From PVC group bacterium (lineage in GTDB: Bacteria > Verrucomicrobiota > Kiritimatiellia > CAIKKV01 > PXCX01), in assembly GCA_003567575.1 (NCBI GenBank), contig PWZG01000005.1, forward strand, positions 1 to 7,067: a stretch of 7,067 nucleotides of DNA. Reading direction: 5' to 3'. The position numbers and the translations under genes were made by a program. Below are positions 5,007 through 7,067 of this stretch, one piece after another. The number at the start of each line of letters is the position of its first letter. The stretch's first letter is position 1. The notes below the pieces were generated by a model. It ran no database searches. It was given only the letters and a program-made list of their open reading frames with translations, and was not told the DNA's origin.

Positions 5007-6846
5007 GGACACGATCCATCAGGACAAAGCGATGAAAGTCATCCGGTCGCCAGCCTCCGGCGATCCCGGGTGAAAGCTGGATCCAGTATTCTTGTCCCTT
5101 GCCGTCGTCATCGTCAAACACGACGGCGTTGAAACCAAGCAATGTCCCGGGCGCCGGATTGATTTTGAGACATTCAAACGGAATCCGGATTTGATAGACG
5201 GTGGTTTGATTCTCATCTTTGCGCAGCACGGTATAATCGCTTTTCTCGAATACACCGGTTTCCGGTCCGCGCCATTGGTGTGATTGTACTTTTCCGGAAG
5301 CCAGCGCAAGGCCTAAATTGAATGTCGCCGCCTTCGTACCCCGTGAGGCAACCGCAAACTGCAAACTGTCGCCATCCCACAAGCTGCTGCCGTTTTGTTC
5401 GTTGAAATGTTGATTATCACTAACGGCAACCGCCAGGTAGAAGGCGTCGGCATCCCATGCCGTATAAATGGCGGCATCAAGGAACTCATCCGGTTGCCTG
5501 CTATCCCTTGCGCTCGCCGGATGTACATCGCTCAGATCCCCGATCATCAGCGGTGATATGTGGCGCCATTGAGCCATGTCGCCGTCGATTTCAAATGGGA
5601 TGTCGAGACGTTGAATTTTTTGAATTTGATCGATCGCAAAATTTTTGCGTATGGTTAGCGCTCTGAAATCCATATTTTGTTGCCAATTCGGTAAATCATC
5701 CGGTTTTTCATAGCGGACCGTCACTTCGATTGAATGCGTGGCCGTCAAGCTTGCCTGCAAACCGAAGGTGACGGCCGACGGTTCGTCTGCCGTGGCCGTT
5801 CCGCTGTTGATACCGACTGTTTCTCCATCGATCATCAGTTCCATTTCGAACGGTACATCATTTTGAACCAGATGATTGTTGACCCATACGACGACCTTGT
5901 CCAGTCGCTTCATGCAGACTTCCGCGCTCAGTGCCGCAGCGCCGGGCTCAATCTGGATGACCCGTCCGGATTTATCGATGAGCACGCCATCTTCCACACG
6001 CAGATGAACAATGCCGAGCATCTTTGGACGGTCGGGATTAAGCGCGTGGGAGTGTCCGCCGGCTTGGGTGACCAGGGTATTGTTAATGAGCCCCGGCGCA
6101 TCAACCAGGGTATGCGAATGGCCTCCGATAATCACATCGATTTCATCATACTTCCAAGCCAGGGCAATGTCGGCATGATAACCGATATGGGACAACACAA
6201 CAAAAACATCGTGTTCATCGGCAAGATACCGGTATTTTTCGAACGCTTGATGACGATCGGTGATCCGGAGTGTGTCGGTTCTGCCGATGTCGCCACCGGT
6301 CAACCCCAGTACGGCAATCGTATGACCGTCGGTGGTTTCCAAAACGGTATAGGGATCGGGACGGTCGAAATCATCGGTATTTACCTCAAGATTTGCCGCA
6401 AGAATGGGGAAATTTGCCAGTCGCAAACTATCACGGGTAATGGTTCCCTTGATATCGAGTTCATGATTGCCGAGGGTCATAACATCGTAGCCTACGTCGT
6501 TCATGGTTTCGATCATGAAACGCGTACGTTCCGCATAGAAATCGAGATCGTTGACCGGCCAGCGTGTCGCATGCCGTACGAAAATGTCGCCGGCATTCAG
6601 CAGAAACACGTTATCGTACGACCCGCGGATTTCGGCAATGGCGGATTCGAACGCGTCACGATGATTGAAATCGAAATGCAAATCGTTATCGTGCAACAAC
6701 ACAATTTCGGTTGCAACCGTCGCTCGCTCGCCCGTCACGGGCGGCACACCGCTTCGCAGAGCGCATCCGGAAACCCATCCCATCACGGCAAGAACCAAGA
6801 TGCCCTTCAGGGCGATAACCCGGTTTTTTGATTTGAACTCGTTCAT
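4993..6846 (-). CDS. Lipoprotein with 5'-nucleotidase-type metallophosphoesterase and CBM9-like domains
   Basis: The 617-residue product starts with a lipoprotein signal: basic residues at 5-14, a hydrophobic core and the lipobox VSGC, with lipidation expected at C28. Residues about 47-300 form a metallophosphoesterase domain of the 5'-nucleotidase/UshA family: HDNDLH (52-57), NAGD (84-87), GNHE (126-129), LSHIGYH (218-224) and GGHSH (241-245), so the di-metal site looks complete. Family members normally carry a C-terminal nucleotide-binding domain. Here it is replaced by a beta-rich stretch (about 315-420) and a CBM9/DOMON-like module (about 428-610) with the typical IDGDMAQW opening, YTAWDADAFYLAVAVSD, LWDGDSLQFAV and IPFECL patterns. 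The protein is probably anchored at the envelope, hydrolysing a phosphoester while binding a glycan or similar ligand; nucleotidase activity itself is uncertain. The ATG is chosen because it directly precedes the signal peptide. No good Shine-Dalgarno is seen. It is first in the unit with the phosphoesterase fusion gene. Confidence 0.88.
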   Translation of the reverse strand: MNEFKSKNRVIALKGILVLAVMGWVSGCALRSGVPPVTGERATVATEIVLLHDNDLHFDFNHRDAFESAIAEIRGSYDNVFLLNAGDIFVRHATRWPVNDLDFYAERTRFMIETMNDVGYDVMTLGNHELDIKGTITRDSLRLANFPILAANLEVNTDDFDRPDPYTVLETTDGHTIAVLGLTGGDIGRTDTLRITDRHQAFEKYRYLADEHDVFVVLSHIGYHADIALAWKYDEIDVIIGGHSHTLVDAPGLINNTLVTQAGGHSHALNPDRPKMLGIVHLRVEDGVLIDKSGRVIQIEPGAAALSAEVCMKRLDKVVVWVNNHLVQNDVPFEMELMIDGETVGINSGTATADEPSAVTFGLQASLTATHSIEVTVRYEKPDDLPNWQQNMDFRALTIRKNFAIDQIQKIQRLDIPFEIDGDMAQWRHISPLMIGDLSDVHPASARDSRQPDEFLDAAIYTAWDADAFYLAVAVSDNQHFNEQNGSSLWDGDSLQFAVASRGTKAATFNLGLALASGKVQSHQWRGPETGVFEKSDYTVLRKDENQTTVYQIRIPFECLKINPAPGTLLGFNAVVFDDDDGKGQEYWIQLSPGIAGGWRPDDFHRFVLMDRVHDIP

Positions 6847-6895
6847 GAGTCAGGGTGGTCTCGGAGAAAACTCAGATTTTCCGTAGTGTCTGAAA

Positions 6896-6946
6896 ACCTT
6901 GTCTCGCACCTTGTCGGAATCAGGATCGACAAAGCTCACGACAAAG
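6896..6946. repeat. Symmetric cluster of four TTGTC/GACAA half-sites
   Basis: ACCTTGTC occurs at 6896-6903 and 6908-6915, and CGACAAAG at 6927-6934 and 6939-6946. Each pair is a direct repeat with a 12-base period, and the two pairs face each other as inverted repeats. The inner dyad TTGTCG/CGACAA (6911-6916, 6927-6932) has a 10-base loop. It lies 50-100 bases upstream of the lipoprotein start, where an operator could sit. I find no convincing -35/-10 pair beside it. Confidence 0.4.
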
Positions 6947-6992
6947 GCTAGTGTGGTGTACGGCAATTGCGATGAATTAACTCCAAAGAGCC

Positions 6993-7067
6993 TGTCATCC
7001 CGAGCTTGTCGAGGGATCTGCGCCTGCCTGTTGAGCATGAGATCCCTCGACTTAGCTCGGGATGACA
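6993..7067. repeat. REP/MITE-like long inverted repeat
   Basis: Two arms of 27 bases (6993-7019) and 28 bases (7040-7067) are inverted copies that differ only at one short spot in the middle (TTG against TAAG). Each begins TGTCATCCCGAGC at its outer end and finishes in GAGGGATCT. The 20-base spacer is unrelated. The arm sequence, TCATCCCGAGC...GTCGAGGGATCT, belongs to a type of short interspersed palindrome seen in many copies in environmental bacterial genomes. The right arm ends exactly at the last base of the window. No transposase is present, so it would be a non-autonomous element or a REP-type hairpin. Confidence 0.8.

Noticed and set aside
5734..6831. 365-codon plus-strand open frame antisense to the lipoprotein gene
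   Set aside because: The minus strand here encodes clear lipobox and metallophosphoesterase motifs; the antisense frame is a by-product of codon bias.
6850..7038. 62-codon minus-strand frame upstream of the lipoprotein gene
   Set aside because: Its first part is a translation of the inverted repeat (RQARDDR-like peptides are typical of such repeats) and the remainder covers the half-site cluster. No ribosome binding site is seen.
6993..7067. Reading the terminal inverted repeat as a CRISPR repeat or as an intrinsic terminator
   Set aside because: There are only two arms in inverted orientation and no spacer array. The stem is far longer than a terminator stem, with no adjoining T-run visible before the window ends.

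Overview
The window is bacterial and moderately GC-rich. It carries four protein-coding genes, all on the minus strand, so the order of transcription runs from high to low coordinates. The gene set (an exported SUMF1-fold protein, a lipoprotein joining a 5'-nucleotidase-type phosphoesterase to a CBM9-like module, and a large multi-domain metallophosphoesterase) recalls uncultured lineages with big exported-protein inventories, such as the PVC group, Hydrogenedentota or their relatives. That placement rests on gene style only and is weak. No rRNA, tRNA, CRISPR array, integrase or transposase is visible.

Region by region, in transcription order: (1) 6847-7067 is non-coding. It holds a long near-perfect inverted repeat of REP/MITE type that ends on the last base of the window, then a symmetric cluster of TTGTC/GACAA half-sites. 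(2) 4993-6846 encodes a lipoprotein with a 5'-nucleotidase-family metallophosphoesterase domain and a C-terminal CBM9/DOMON-like domain in place of the usual nucleotide-binding domain. (3) 2445-5006 overlaps the end of that gene and encodes a cytoplasmic protein of about 853 residues: two tandem metallophosphoesterase domains fused to a xylose-isomerase-like TIM barrel. (4) After about 210 bases, 1231-2232 encodes an exported SUMF1/FGE-fold protein that lacks the copper-binding cysteine pair of true formylglycine-generating enzyme. (5) 899-1230 is non-coding, with a G-quadruplex-type motif, a small hairpin and a good sigma70-like promoter. (6) 59-898 encodes release factor 3 (prfC) in strikingly shortened form: the complete GTPase domain is joined in frame to the last ~27 residues of the family, with about 250 residues missing between them.

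The lipoprotein gene and the metallophosphoesterase fusion gene probably form one translationally coupled unit, pairing a surface or periplasmic phosphoesterase with a cytoplasmic one. The SUMF1 gene may follow in the same transcript. prfC looks like a separate unit with its own promoter. The points most worth a second look are the internally deleted RF3 and the phosphoesterase-phosphoesterase-TIM-barrel fusion, whose second phosphoesterase domain has lost the catalytic histidine.
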